Positions 1 through 11,100 are shown, numbered from the stretch's first letter. The stretch is 64,000 nucleotides of DNA from Candidatus Phyllobacterium onerii (GCF_028331445.1 NZ_JAQMHX010000007.1:248001-312000); one strand, 5' to 3'. The notes: a model not told the origin generated them from the sequence alone. Program-made: numbers and translations.

Positions 1-184
1 GTTTTATACGGATCGGCCGTCCGGAGAGGCCTTCGGCCAGAACTCGGGGCTGGGATTATCCATCAGCCGTCAGATAATCGAGGCCCACGGTGGCACGTTG
101 AATGCCGAGAACATCATCGACCCTAAAGACCCCGGCAATTATCTCGGTGCGAAGTTCATCGCCATTATTCCAGTCGAGGTGTGA
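1..184 (+). CDS. chvG: C-terminal end of a ChvG-type sensor histidine kinase (partial)
   Basis: Only the last 60 codons are present, in a frame that runs in from the left edge and stops with TGA at 182-184. The piece carries the G2 box of a HATPase_c domain (the GLGLSISRQIIEAHGG stretch) followed by the short beta-strand tail common to such kinases. ChvG/ExoS is the envelope sensor that controls succinoglycan, motility and acid responses through ChvI in rhizobia. The name rests mainly on context: in Rhizobiales chvI-chvG sits directly before hprK and the regulatory PTS genes, as here. The stop overlaps the ATG of hprK, suggesting translational coupling. Confidence 0.75.
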   Translation, partial: FYTDRPSGEAFGQNSGLGLSISRQIIEAHGGTLNAENIIDPKDPGNYLGAKFIAIIPVEV

Positions 185-642
185 TGGTTGTCGAGCCGGA
201 CGGGCATGTGCACGCGACTGCGGTCCTCGTCGGAGATCGCGGCATCCTGATTTCGGGCCCCTCAGGATCGGGAAAATCATCGATTGCCAATGAACTGATG
301 CGTCGAGCGGCTGGCAGAGGCGCATTTGCCGCTCTGATTTGCGATGATCAGTGTCTTTTGCAAGCCATGTCCGGCCGCTTGATTTGCGCGGCGCCTGCCT
401 CGTTGCGGGGCGGGCTGGAGGTACGTGGCTCAGGCTTGCATACGCTTGATTTTGAGACTTACGGGGTGGTCCATCTTGCCGTTGAACTTGCCAAGCCCGA
501 GCAAGCCATTCGATTTGCGAGTGACGCCAGGATCGTGCTCGAAGGCGTCGCCATCCCACATCTAATTCTCCCTGAACGGGAGGTGGAAGCCGCTTGCCGG
601 GCCGTGGAGGCAAGGCTTTTCCAGGCGTTTTGGAAGAAATAG
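184..642 (+). CDS. hprK: HPr kinase/phosphorylase, short alphaproteobacterial form
   Basis: A 152-residue protein with a P-loop GPSGSGKSS near residues 25-33 and an ICDDQ acidic motif about 30 residues later, both typical of the HprK catalytic domain. It phosphorylates and dephosphorylates HPr on serine and so tunes PTS signalling. Compared with the roughly 310-residue Gram-positive enzyme it lacks the whole N-terminal domain, which is normal for alphaproteobacteria. The ATG at 184 overlaps the upstream kinase stop; a GTG at 181 is an alternative start. It sits upstream of EIIA and HPr, its presumed partners. Family assignment is firm; the regulatory role is inferred from homologues. Confidence 0.93.
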   Translation: MVVEPDGHVHATAVLVGDRGILISGPSGSGKSSIANELMRRAAGRGAFAALICDDQCLLQAMSGRLICAAPASLRGGLEVRGSGLHTLDFETYGVVHLAVELAKPEQAIRFASDARIVLEGVAIPHLILPEREVEAACRAVEARLFQAFWKK

Positions 643-826
643 GCTAACTGATTCAAATGGTTGCAATGCTGCACTGCGATAAAATGACTGACTGTCTTGC
701 TTAGGCCATTTTTCCGCTTGCCTTCACGATTCGTCCTGCCAAAATGCGACACCTGCCAAACGGGGCATTCAATGCGCAGTAAAAAGCCCAAACCCAAGGG
801 GCTGGCGCGACAGGAGCAGTTTCAGA

Positions 827-1228
827 ATGATCGGACTCGTGCTTGTGACGCACGGAAGACTGGCTGAAGAATTTCATCATGCCGTGGAGCATGTGGTCGG
901 CCAGCAGGAATATTTGGAAACCGTCTCGATCGGTGCGGATGACGATATGGAGCAGCGGCGGCGTGACATTGTCGATGCTGTTGCCCGTGCCGACAACGGT
1001 TCGGGCGTTATTATCCTGACAGATATGTTTGGTGGTACGCCTTCAAACCTGGCCATCTCGGTGATGGAATCGGGACGGATCGAAGTCATTGCCGGGGTTA
1101 ATTTGCCAATGCTCATCAAGCTATCCAGTGTGCGCGTCACCAACGACATGGCAGCTGCATTACGCGAAGGTCAGGATGCCGGACGGAAGTATATCAATGT
1201 GGCCAGTCAGGTGCTGACAGCCAAATAG
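827..1228 (+). CDS. PTS EIIA component, mannose family
   Basis: A 133-residue cytoplasmic EIIA of the mannose/fructose/sorbose class. His9 in the LVTHGRLA motif is the expected phosphorylation site, and the TDMFGGTPSN stretch near residue 65 is the conserved loop of the family. No EIIB, EIIC or EIID gene is nearby, so sugar transport by this protein is unlikely. In Rhizobiales it belongs to a regulatory PTS that works with PtsP, HPr and HprK. It lies 184 bases after hprK and 24 bases before ptsH, so a PTS operon is likely. The 643-826 gap shows no clear terminator, so co-transcription with hprK is possible. Confidence 0.93.
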   Translation: MIGLVLVTHGRLAEEFHHAVEHVVGQQEYLETVSIGADDDMEQRRRDIVDAVARADNGSGVIILTDMFGGTPSNLAISVMESGRIEVIAGVNLPMLIKLSSVRVTNDMAAALREGQDAGRKYINVASQVLTAK

Positions 1229-1252
1229 GGCTTATGCTCAAAGAGGAAATAG

Positions 1253-1567
1253 ATGCGCCTGACTGCCGAAACAACCGGTACGTTTGACCCGGATAACGCA
1301 CTTGTCGAGGAATTCGAGATCGTCAACCGGCGTGGTCTACACGCACGCGCGTCTGCCAAGTTCGTCCAACTCGTCGATGGCTACGACGTGCATGTCCGCG
1401 TCGAAAAGGATGGAATGACCGTCGGTGGCACTTCGATCATGGGTCTGATGATGCTTGCTGCGTCTCCTGGCTGCTGCATCAAGGTCAGCGCCTCCGGTGT
1501 ACAGGCGCGCGAACTGATGAAGGCGCTGGGCACGCTCATTGCCGACAAGTTCGGCGAAGAAGCCTGA
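1253..1567 (+). CDS. ptsH: Phosphocarrier protein HPr
   Basis: A 104-residue HPr-fold protein. The phosphate-accepting histidine is His30 in NRRGLHARAS, and the HprK target serine is Ser61 in GGTSIMGLMML, so both known phosphorylation sites are kept. It is about 15-20 residues longer than E. coli HPr because of an N-terminal extension before the core. The start is preceded by AGAGGAAA, a good ribosome site. It passes phosphate from EI(Ntr) to EIIA proteins; no EI gene is in the window. Phosphorylation of Ser61 by the adjacent HprK is an inference from the pairing. Confidence 0.94.
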   Translation: MRLTAETTGTFDPDNALVEEFEIVNRRGLHARASAKFVQLVDGYDVHVRVEKDGMTVGGTSIMGLMMLAASPGCCIKVSASGVQARELMKALGTLIADKFGEEA

Positions 1568-1602
1568 TTGATGCAACTCCCATTGTCGAATCATATGCAC
1601 GC

Positions 1603-1618
1603 ATAAGGATTTCTTTAT
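1603..1618. promoter_or_regulatory. Candidate SahR operator upstream of ahcY
   Basis: A 16-bp imperfect palindrome, ATAAGGATTTCTTTAT, lies 103 bases before the ahcY start. It closely resembles the ATAAAGATATCTTTAT type of site that I recall for the ArsR-family repressor SahR, which controls S-adenosylhomocysteine and methionine cycle genes in proteobacteria. Six of the eight base pairs are complementary. No sahR gene is in the window. The site position and symmetry are seen directly; the regulator is inferred. Confidence 0.5.
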
Positions 1619-1720
1619 ATCCCATTGTGCGGCGGGGTCTAATCTGCTAGTCAACGTCATCTCCGGTCGCCCGATCAGATAGTGCGCGGCCAAATGAAAA
1701 CGAAGACGGAGCTGAACGAG

Positions 1721-3121
<1,401 letters not shown>

Positions 3122-3150
3122 TCTGATTGGTATATACCCACAAGATATAG

Positions 3151-3188
3151 AAACCGGAGGATTGACAAATCCTCCGGTTTTCTTTTTT
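3151..3188 (+). terminator. Rho-independent terminator after ahcY
   Basis: A 13-bp perfect stem, AAACCGGAGGATT with its complement, closes on a GACA loop and is followed by a T-rich run to 3188. It ends the ahcY transcript and separates it from the sensor kinase gene. Confidence 0.93.
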
Positions 3189-3328
3189 GCGCCTAGTTCT
3201 TCCCGTCGATTCGCTCAAGGTTTATTGTAGTGATTCGGGATGACGGTGTTCCAGGTGGGCCGCTTGCTTAAAAAAGCAGGCGGAAGGGAATAACCGGTAT
3301 TCGTCAGGATGGGGCAGCGACGGTTGAT

Positions 3329-5860
3329 ATGAAAATTGGGACAAGTGATGTTCGCAGTAAAGATGCAGCACACGGACCGGTGCTGAACAGACTGCGGAGG
3401 ATCCTGGCTAAAGGCACAAGTTCAGCCCTGCCAGTCCTGTTGATGTCTTCCCCATCGGCTCGTGCACAGGACGCGCTCGGAAAAATCACGACACCCTTTG
3501 GCGTAGAGGTCGGTACGTTCGAAGTCGTGCAGTTCGCTATTTTCCTCGGCGCTATGGGTGCAGCGCTGCTTTCCGCTGGCTGGCTAATTCGCGAGCGCAG
3601 TCGTATTGCCCAAGAAAATCGCCAGCTGCGGGACAAGGTTGCGGACCTCAACGTAACGGTCCAGCGCAATGAGGCTCTGCTTAATCTCAAGGATCAGCGT
3701 GTGATCGTGTGGGAAGGCGCTTCGAGTACGCCCAATCTCATCGGCACCCTTCCTCCGGAGATTGGCGTACCAGAGGGCCGCGCGCTATTTTTGGCCTTCG
3801 GACGATGGCTGCGTGTCGATTCCGTTACGCTGCTTGATCGTTCCATCTCGGCTTTGCGCGAAAAAGCACGTCCATTCGACATTGCGGTTGAAACCTCGAA
3901 GGGCGCACCGCTGGAAGTTCAGGGCCGCACCTCTGGCGGTTATGCAATAGTGCGTTTCATCAATCTCGGTGAGACACGGGTCGCGCAGGCGCTCCTGAAG
4001 TCTGAAAATTATCAGCTTAATGAGGCGGTCACCACACTACGCGGCTTGCTGGAATCGATCGATATGCCGTCCTGGAGCCGTGATGGGGATGGCCGTCTCA
4101 ACTGGGTGAACATGGCCTATGCCAAGGCTGTTGATGTTCGCGATCCACAGATTGCGATTCGGGACGGTCGCGAATTGTTCGGCGCACAGGCGCGAGAAAA
4201 GATCGAACGCGACAAGGTAGCAAACAGGCGCTTTCAGGATCAGCTTTCGACAGTGGTTGGTGGCGATCGTCATGTCTTCCGGGTCACCGATGTAGCCAGT
4301 AGTGCGGGCTCGGCCGGCCTCGCTACCGACGTCAGCGAAGTCGAACTGATCCGCGAAGAGTTCAAGCGAACGGTTCTCAATCATTCGGATACACTCGACC
4401 AGCTGAATACTGCCGTCGCGATGTTCGACGCCAATCGCAAGCTGCAGTTCCACAACCAGGCGTTTGCCAAGCTCTGGGGACTGGACACGGCATTCCTCGA
4501 GAGTAGCCCTGACAATGCGATGCTGCTCGATCGCTTCCGTAGTGATGGAATCCTGCCGGAACAGCAAGATTGGCGCCGATGGAAGGAAACGGTCTTGTCG
4601 GCCTATCATTCGGTCGAGTCGCAGGAGCATATCTGGTATCTGACCGATGGGCGCACGCTGCGTGTCATCGTCAATCCGCAGCCGAAGGGCGGGGTGACCT
4701 GGGTCTTCGAAAACCTTACAGAGAAGCTCGAGCTGCAAAGCCGTTACAACACATTGATCAAGGTGCAGGGTCAGACGCTGGACCATCTGGCGGAAGGCGT
4801 CGCCGTTTTCGGTTCAGACGGGAAGATACGTCTATCGAATCCTGCTTTCGCTTCCCTCTGGTCGCTGAAGCGCGAGCAAATCTCTGAAGGTATGCACATT
4901 TCCGCCATTCGCCGGTTGTGCGAGCCGGTCTCGGATGCTGCGCATTGGGAAAACTTTGTCACCACCGTGACTGGTTTTGACGACGAGCGACTGTCCCTCT
5001 CGGGACATCTCGAACTCAGCTCAGGCAAAATTCTCTACTATGCGACGGCGCCGCTGCCAAACGGTCAGACCATGCTGACCTTCGTTGATGTGACGGACTC
5101 GGTGCAAGTGGAGCGGGCGCTGAAGGAAAAGAACGAGGCACTTGAGCGGACGGATGAGTTGAAGAACGATTTCGTCCAGCATGTCTCTTATGAGCTGCGA
5201 TCGCCTTTAACCAATATCATCGGCTTTACCGAGCTTCTGCAGACGCCGATGACGGGGCCGCTCAATGACCGTCAACGCGATTATCTCGATCACATCGGCA
5301 CGTCCTCTTCGGTGCTGCTGACGATTGTCAACGACATTCTCGATCTCGCTACTGTGGACGCCGGCATCATGGAGCTCGATATCAGCGATGTGTCGGTCAC
5401 CGATGCTATCGCCACTGCATCCGAGAAGGTAGCGGAACGATTCAGGGAGCATAATATCCTGCTCGACATCCGCATCGCACCAGGAACGGGTTCGTTTCGT
5501 GCCGATGCCAGCCGGGTCAAGCAGGTTCTATCCAATCTTCTCAGCAATGCTGCCAACTACGCGCCTGAAGGCAGCACGGTGACGCTCGCATGCTGGCGCG
5601 ATCAGGCTGAAATGGTATTCAGCGTCAAGGACAATGGCCCAGGCATGCCGGATTATGTTCTCGACAGCATCTTCAAGCGCTTCCAGCCCTATCCCAATGG
5701 CGGCCGCAAGCGTGGAGCCGGCCTCGGACTCTCCATAGTCAAGGGTTTTGTTGAATTGCATGGCGGTACGGTCGATATCGATAGCGGTGCCGGCAAGGGC
5801 ACGCTGGTTACCTGCCGGTTCCCGGTGGAGGCGCGCACATTCAGCATCGCTGCCGAATAA
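3329..5860 (+). CDS. divL: DivL-like PAS sensor kinase with tyrosine at the H-box
   Basis: An 843-residue membrane-anchored kinase. One transmembrane segment lies at about residues 65-88 and is followed by a coiled-coil-like stretch, several PAS-like regions (roughly 245-345, 355-475 and 485-595), a HisKA dimerisation helix and a HATPase_c domain. The N, G1 and G2 boxes are present (NLLSNAANYAPEG, DNGPGMP, GAGLGLSIVKGF). At the H-box the expected histidine is replaced by Tyr621 (VSYELRSPL), the hallmark of Caulobacter DivL, which steers CckA and CtrA activity during the cell cycle. The next gene, tsaE, lies 7 bases away, a neighbourhood I recall for divL in other alphaproteobacteria. Orthology is inferred from the tyrosine, the domain order and the context. 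The ribosome site before ATG 3329 is weak, so the start is less certain. Confidence 0.85.
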   Translation: MKIGTSDVRSKDAAHGPVLNRLRRILAKGTSSALPVLLMSSPSARAQDALGKITTPFGVEVGTFEVVQFAIFLGAMGAALLSAGWLIRERSRIAQENRQLRDKVADLNVTVQRNEALLNLKDQRVIVWEGASSTPNLIGTLPPEIGVPEGRALFLAFGRWLRVDSVTLLDRSISALREKARPFDIAVETSKGAPLEVQGRTSGGYAIVRFINLGETRVAQALLKSENYQLNEAVTTLRGLLESIDMPSWSRDGDGRLNWVNMAYAKAVDVRDPQIAIRDGRELFGAQAREKIERDKVANRRFQDQLSTVVGGDRHVFRVTDVASSAGSAGLATDVSEVELIREEFKRTVLNHSDTLDQLNTAVAMFDANRKLQFHNQAFAKLWGLDTAFLESSPDNAMLLDRFRSDGILPEQQDWRRWKETVLSAYHSVESQEHIWYLTDGRTLRVIVNPQPKGGVTWVFENLTEKLELQSRYNTLIKVQGQTLDHLAEGVAVFGSDGKIRLSNPAFASLWSLKREQISEGMHISAIRRLCEPVSDAAHWENFVTTVTGFDDERLSLSGHLELSSGKILYYATAPLPNGQTMLTFVDVTDSVQVERALKEKNEALERTDELKNDFVQHVSYELRSPLTNIIGFTELLQTPMTGPLNDRQRDYLDHIGTSSSVLLTIVNDILDLATVDAGIMELDISDVSVTDAIATASEKVAERFREHNILLDIRIAPGTGSFRADASRVKQVLSNLLSNAANYAPEGSTVTLACWRDQAEMVFSVKDNGPGMPDYVLDSIFKRFQPYPNGGRKRGAGLGLSIVKGFVELHGGTVDIDSGAGKGTLVTCRFPVEARTFSIAAE

Positions 5861-5867
5861 ACTCTCC

Positions 5868-7376
5868 ATGACATCAATCATCATTCAACTTGCAACACCC
5901 GAGGATACGACAAGGCTTGGCCAGGATCTGGCACTGGCGTTGCGCAGGGGGGATCTCGTCACATTGTCCGGAGATCTCGGCGCCGGCAAGTCGACGCTCG
6001 CACGGGGACTGATACGTACCATCGCCGATGACAATCTTTATGAAGTGCCGAGCCCGACCTTCACCATCGTGCAGTCTTATCCGGAGTTGCGCCTGCCAAT
6101 AAGTCATGTCGATCTTTTTCGCCTGACTTCCGCCGATGAGGTGGATGAGCTCGGTCTTGATGAAGCCCTGGAGGATGGCATCGTCGTGGTAGAGTGGCCG
6201 GAACGGGCGGGGGACGCATTATCAGCGTTCAGCTTGAAGGTGACGCTTGTGAATGACGGCGACGGCCGGAAGGCATTGATCGAGGGCGAACCGGCTGCAT
6301 TGGCGCGGCTGCAACGCTCCCTGACAATTCGCGAGTTTCTCGCCAAAGAAGGATTCGTCACGGTTGAGCGGCGCTACCTCCTTGGCGATGCTTCAGCCCG
6401 TGGTTATGAAACCATTCCGATGGGCAAGGGGATTCCGTTTATCCTGATGAATTCGCCCTACAATCCAGGTGGTCCGGTGCTTCGCGACGGCAAGACCTAT
6501 ATGCAAATCGCGCACCTTTCCCAATCCGTGACTGCGTTTGCCGCACTTGACAGGCTGCTCGCCTCGCGCGGCTTCACGGTGCCGAAAATCGCCGCACAGG
6601 ACTTGGAGAACGGTTTTCTGATCCTCGAAAATCTCGGCAGCGAAGGCCTACTGGGTACTGAAGGGGCGCCAATCCTCGAACGTTATGAAGCGACGGTTCG
6701 TTTGCTGGCAACTCTGCACCAGCAATCCTGGCCAAAGGACATCGATTTAGGCGAAGGCATTTCCCATCGCATCCACGATTTCGATCGCGATGCTATGATG
6801 ATTGAGGTCGAGCTTCTGTCCGATTGGTATGTGCCGCGGATAAGTGGAGCAGCGCTCGGACCCGCCCAAAAGGCGGAATTTGTGGCCGCATGGGATAAAG
6901 TATTCAGCCAACTAATTAATACGGAGAAAAGCCTTCTCCTGCGCGATGTTCACTCACCCAACATCCTATGGCGCGAAAACAAAACGGGTATCAATCGTGT
7001 GGGGCTTATTGATTTTCAGGACGCCATGATTGGACCGTCAGCCTATGACGTGGCGTCATTGATCTTCGATGCGCGCGTGACGATTGCCCCGGACATACAG
7101 GACCATTTGCTTGGCGCCTATATCGACGAACGGCGCTCGGCTGATCCCGGTTTCGACGAAACTTTGTTTCGCAAGGCGTTCGCTATCATGGCGGCACAGC
7201 GCAACGCCAAGATACTCGGCATTTTCGTTCGGCTCGACGAGCGCGACGGCAAGTCTTTCTATCTGAAGCATCTGCCGCGTATCCGGTCCTATCTTAATCG
7301 GGTTATTGTTCATCCCGCACTGGCGCCGGTCAAGCAATGGTGCGAAAAGGCAGGAATACTTTCTTCGGAGATTTGA
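5868..7376 (+). CDS. tsaE: Fusion: TsaE tRNA-modification ATPase + AmgK-type cell-wall sugar kinase
   Basis: A 502-residue two-domain protein. Residues 1 to about 150 are TsaE: P-loop GDLGAGKST near residue 35 and the PSPTFTIVQSY motif. TsaE works with TsaB/TsaD/TsaC to make the t6A base in tRNA. Residues from about 160 on are an aminoglycoside-phosphotransferase fold with the catalytic loop LRDVHSPN (Asp360) and the metal-binding IDFQD motif. Together with the adjacent MurU this fits AmgK, the anomeric kinase for N-acetylmuramate/N-acetylglucosamine recycling. ATG 5868 follows the divL stop by 7 bases, and the frame stays open further upstream. The kinase substrate is inferred from the murU neighbour. 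Confidence 0.92.
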   Translation: MTSIIIQLATPEDTTRLGQDLALALRRGDLVTLSGDLGAGKSTLARGLIRTIADDNLYEVPSPTFTIVQSYPELRLPISHVDLFRLTSADEVDELGLDEALEDGIVVVEWPERAGDALSAFSLKVTLVNDGDGRKALIEGEPAALARLQRSLTIREFLAKEGFVTVERRYLLGDASARGYETIPMGKGIPFILMNSPYNPGGPVLRDGKTYMQIAHLSQSVTAFAALDRLLASRGFTVPKIAAQDLENGFLILENLGSEGLLGTEGAPILERYEATVRLLATLHQQSWPKDIDLGEGISHRIHDFDRDAMMIEVELLSDWYVPRISGAALGPAQKAEFVAAWDKVFSQLINTEKSLLLRDVHSPNILWRENKTGINRVGLIDFQDAMIGPSAYDVASLIFDARVTIAPDIQDHLLGAYIDERRSADPGFDETLFRKAFAIMAAQRNAKILGIFVRLDERDGKSFYLKHLPRIRSYLNRVIVHPALAPVKQWCEKAGILSSEI

Positions 7377-7379
7377 TTG

Positions 7380-8105
7380 ATGGCAGGTCCGCATACGGCA
7401 ATGGTCTTGGCAGCCGGTCTTGGCAGGCGCATGGCTCCAATTACCGATACGATGCCGAAACCACTGGTAAAAGTAGCCGGCAAACCATTAATTGATTGGG
7501 GACTCGAGGCGCTTGAAAATGTGGGCGTCGAGCGAGCTATCGTTAACGTCCACTATCTTGCCGATCAGGTTGATGCACATCTGGCGCAACGCAGGACACC
7601 CGCGATTATCGTCTCGGACGAGCGCGATGAACTGCTCGATTCCGCCGGCGGTATCATCAATGCTCTCCCGAAGATCGGATCCGATCCTTTCTATGTGGTC
7701 AACGCCGACACTTTTTGGGTGGATGGACCGAAGCCCAATCTTGTCCTGTTGGCTGAAGGATGGGATGATGCGCGCATGGATATTCTGCTGATGATTGCAG
7801 CAAAGGATCAGGCCACCGGCTATGATGGGCGCGGCGATTTCGACATGGACAACGACGGTCGCCTGCGCCGCCTCGGAATCGGCGAAACGTCGCCCAATAT
7901 TTATGCCGGTGCAGCCATTATCCATCCGCGAATTTTCACAGGCGCCGTGGCGGGCAAGGCCTCGCTCAATCGCTATTTTGATGCGGCGATCGCCACGGAC
8001 CGGCTTTATGGTCGGCGGATGGAGGGCATGTGGCTGACGGTCGGAACACCTGATGCGATTGGCGAGGCGGAAGCCGCCATCGCCAGACAGACGGTCAATG
8101 GTTGA
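7380..8105 (+). CDS. murU: MurU-type N-acetylmuramate-1-phosphate uridylyltransferase
   Basis: A 241-residue nucleotidyltransferase of the NTP_transferase family. The N-terminal AAGLGRRMAPITDTMPKPLV signature binds the nucleotide, and NADTFW near residue 108 provides the metal-binding aspartate. MurU makes UDP-MurNAc from MurNAc-1-phosphate in the recycling route that bypasses de novo synthesis and the fosfomycin target MurA. It starts 3 bases after the kinase fusion stop, with CGGAG as ribosome site; a TTG at 7377 is in frame but less likely. Its last 8 bases overlap addB. Other sugar-1-phosphate nucleotidyltransferase activities cannot be excluded from sequence alone. Confidence 0.88.
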   Translation: MAGPHTAMVLAAGLGRRMAPITDTMPKPLVKVAGKPLIDWGLEALENVGVERAIVNVHYLADQVDAHLAQRRTPAIIVSDERDELLDSAGGIINALPKIGSDPFYVVNADTFWVDGPKPNLVLLAEGWDDARMDILLMIAAKDQATGYDGRGDFDMDNDGRLRRLGIGETSPNIYAGAAIIHPRIFTGAVAGKASLNRYFDAAIATDRLYGRRMEGMWLTVGTPDAIGEAEAAIARQTVNG

Positions 8106-11100
8106 GCACGGACATTCGCGCATATTCTCCATAGCACCGGGCATTCCGTTTCTGCCCGCTCTTGTTGATGCGTTGCGATCGGGCATACTTGTGCCCGGAT
8201 ATCCTGCGGATCCGTCGGATCCCATGGCGCTCGCACAGGCTATGATCTACGTGCCGACACGCCGCGCTGCACGCACTCTGCGCTCTTTGCTGGTCGAAAC
8301 GAGCCCCGCCAAATCTGCTATCCTCCCCATCATCAGGCCCCTCGGTGATGTGGACGAGGATGCGGCAATGTTCGATATGGGATCGGATGCATTTTTCGAT
8401 CTCCTGCCACCAATAGGCTCGACAGAACGCTTGCTGCTGCTCGCGCGGCTGGTGAGGCCTTGGCGCGAACGTCTGCCCAACCACGTCCGGGCACTTTTCG
8501 GCAACGAAGAGATCGCGATCCCGGCTACGACCGCCGATGCGATCTGGCTGGCGCGCGATCTTGCAAGCTTGATGGACCAGGTTGAGACCGAAGCGATGGG
8601 ATGGTCGTCGCTATCCAACATTGTGTCGGAGGATCTGCCGAACTGGTGGCAGGTAACTCTGGATTTTTTGGGGATAGTCACCAGTCTTTGGCCCGACGTT
8701 CTTGCCAGCCGGCATCGATCCAATCCTGCCGCACATCGCAATCGGCTGATAGAACTCGAAGCCGAGCGTCTGTTGCGCAGCCCGCCCGCCGGGCCGGTTA
8801 TTGCCGCCGGTTCCACGGGTTCCATACCCGCCACCGCACAGCTGCTCGCCGCCATCGCTCGCCTGCCACAAGGTGCTCTGGTCCTGCCCGGCGTCGATCG
8901 TGACATGGACGCGGCAAGTTGGGAACTTCTGGCCAATACCATCGATAGCCCATCGATCTTCGGTCACCCACAATATGGTTTGAGAAAGCTCTTGAGCCAG
9001 CTCGGCGTTCTGCGTCGGGACGTCATTCAGCTGGGAGACGCCGTAGCGCCAAAACGTGCGCGCGAGGCTTTGCTGGCCGAGGCGATGCGCCCCGCAGACA
9101 CGAGTGAAGCCTGGGCCGATATCGACCGTGGCGATGGCAGGTTCTTGGCTGCCATCGCGCCTAGTGCGCTGGTGGAGGCGGCGAATGAACGGGAAGAAGC
9201 TCTCGCGGTCGCTGTCGCCTTGCGTGATGCGATTAACCAGCCAGGCAAGACGGCAGCCTTGATCACTGCGGATCGCGAACTTGCGCGCCGTGTCTCGACC
9301 GAGCTCGCACGCTTCAATATCACAGCCGATGATTCCGGCGGTCATGCCCTGCGCGAAACGCAGCCAGCCACACTGATGCGGCTAGCACTGGAAACAGTCT
9401 TCAATCCGGGCGATCCGGTCGCACTGCTCGCGCTTCTCAAACATCCATTGACCCGGCTCGGTCTAGAACGTTCCGCTGTTAGGCAAGCTGCGGAAACCAT
9501 TGAACTCGTGTCGCTTCGAGGGGGCACGGGTCGGGCTACATTGTCTGGCCTGCGTTCCTTCTTCGAAAAACGCCTTTCGGACGCAAGCACAACGCCATTT
9601 GAACCCGGGTGGCTCCGGCAGATTACCGTTGCGCAGATCGAGGCTGCCCGCTCGGCCTGCGAAGCGCTCTCGCAATGCATGCAACCGCTGGCGGTCTTTG
9701 CTCCCAGAGAAGCCCCGGTGGAGATCGCGGAGATTATCCACGCCACTGTCGCCAGTCTGGAAAATCTGGCACGGGACGACCAAGGCGATATTGCGGCGCT
9801 CTATTCCGGCGCTGCTGGCGAACAGTTCGCAGCCTTCCTGCGCAATTTGATATCGGCAGATGCAGGACTGGAGTTCATGCCTTCCGAATGGCCGTCGATG
9901 ATCGAGGCGCTGGTCGCCGGAGAGGTCGTGAAGCCTAAGGCCGGTGCGCATCCCCGCCTCTTTATCTGGGGGGCACTGGAAGCCCGTTTGCAGACGGTCG
10001 ATACGGTCGTCATCGGCGGTCTGAACGAAGGGACGTGGCCGGGAAAAACCCGCAATGATCCCTTCATGTCGCGGCCAATGAAATCGATCGTCAATCTTGA
10101 ACCTCCAGAACGGCGCACCGGCCTTGCAGCGCATGATTTCCAGATGGCGATGGGAATGGACCGCGTCATTCTCACGCGGGCGCAGCGCGCCGCCAACGCT
10201 CCGACGGTCGCGTCGCGCTGGTTACAACGCCTCGAAACAGTTCTTGGCAAAACTGCAACTACTGAATTGCGCGTGCAAGGTGCAAAATACCTGAACTGGG
10301 CGCGGGAGATCGATACTGCACCAGACGAAGATTTCGTCAAGCGGCCCGAACCCAAGCCGCCTTTAGGCGCGCGGCCAAAGCACTTCTCCGTCACAGAAAT
10401 TGAGACGCTCAGGCGCGATCCCTACGCGATCTTTGCCCGGCGCATCCTGCGCCTGCGCCCTATCGAACCGCTGATCCGCGATCCCGACGTCGCAGAGCGC
10501 GGCTCTCTGTTCCACGATATCCTGGCAAATTTCACTGCAGAGGGCGTCGATCCGCAGAACGCCGATGCATCCGCACGTCTGCTGGAAATCGGACGGCGCT
10601 TTTTCGATGAAGTGGCCTTGCCGGAAGAAATCGATGCGGTGTGGTGGCCGCGATTTCAATCGTTGGTTCCGGAATACCTCCAATGGGAACGGCAACGGGC
10701 CCACCTTATAACGGCACGTCATCCAGAAATTGCTTCAAGAAAGATTCCCGTTGAAACGACCGGCGTGACGCTCTCTGGCCGTGCTGACCGCGTCGATCTA
10801 CGGAGCGACGGTTTGGCCGAGATTATCGACTACAAGACCGGTTCGACACCATCCAAGCGCCAGGCGCATGTGCTTTTGTCCCCGCAGCTTGCACTCGAGG
10901 CAGCACTACTGGCGCGCGGAGCCTTCCACGAAGTTGGCGCGCGCGATGCTGCAGATCTGCTCTATGTGCGGCTCCGTCCCAACGGCAAGGTTGATCCGGA
11001 ATCGATCCTGAAGATTGGTAGCGGCTCCAATAGCAGCGAAAAGTCAGGTCCGGAGCTTGGCGAGCTTTCGTGGCATCGCCTGACCGAGTTGCTCACCGCT

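Noticed and set aside
1568-1720. Possible SAH riboswitch before ahcY
   Set aside because: The region holds a palindromic operator-like site but no conserved SAH aptamer features that I can recognise; such riboswitches are mostly in beta- and gammaproteobacteria.
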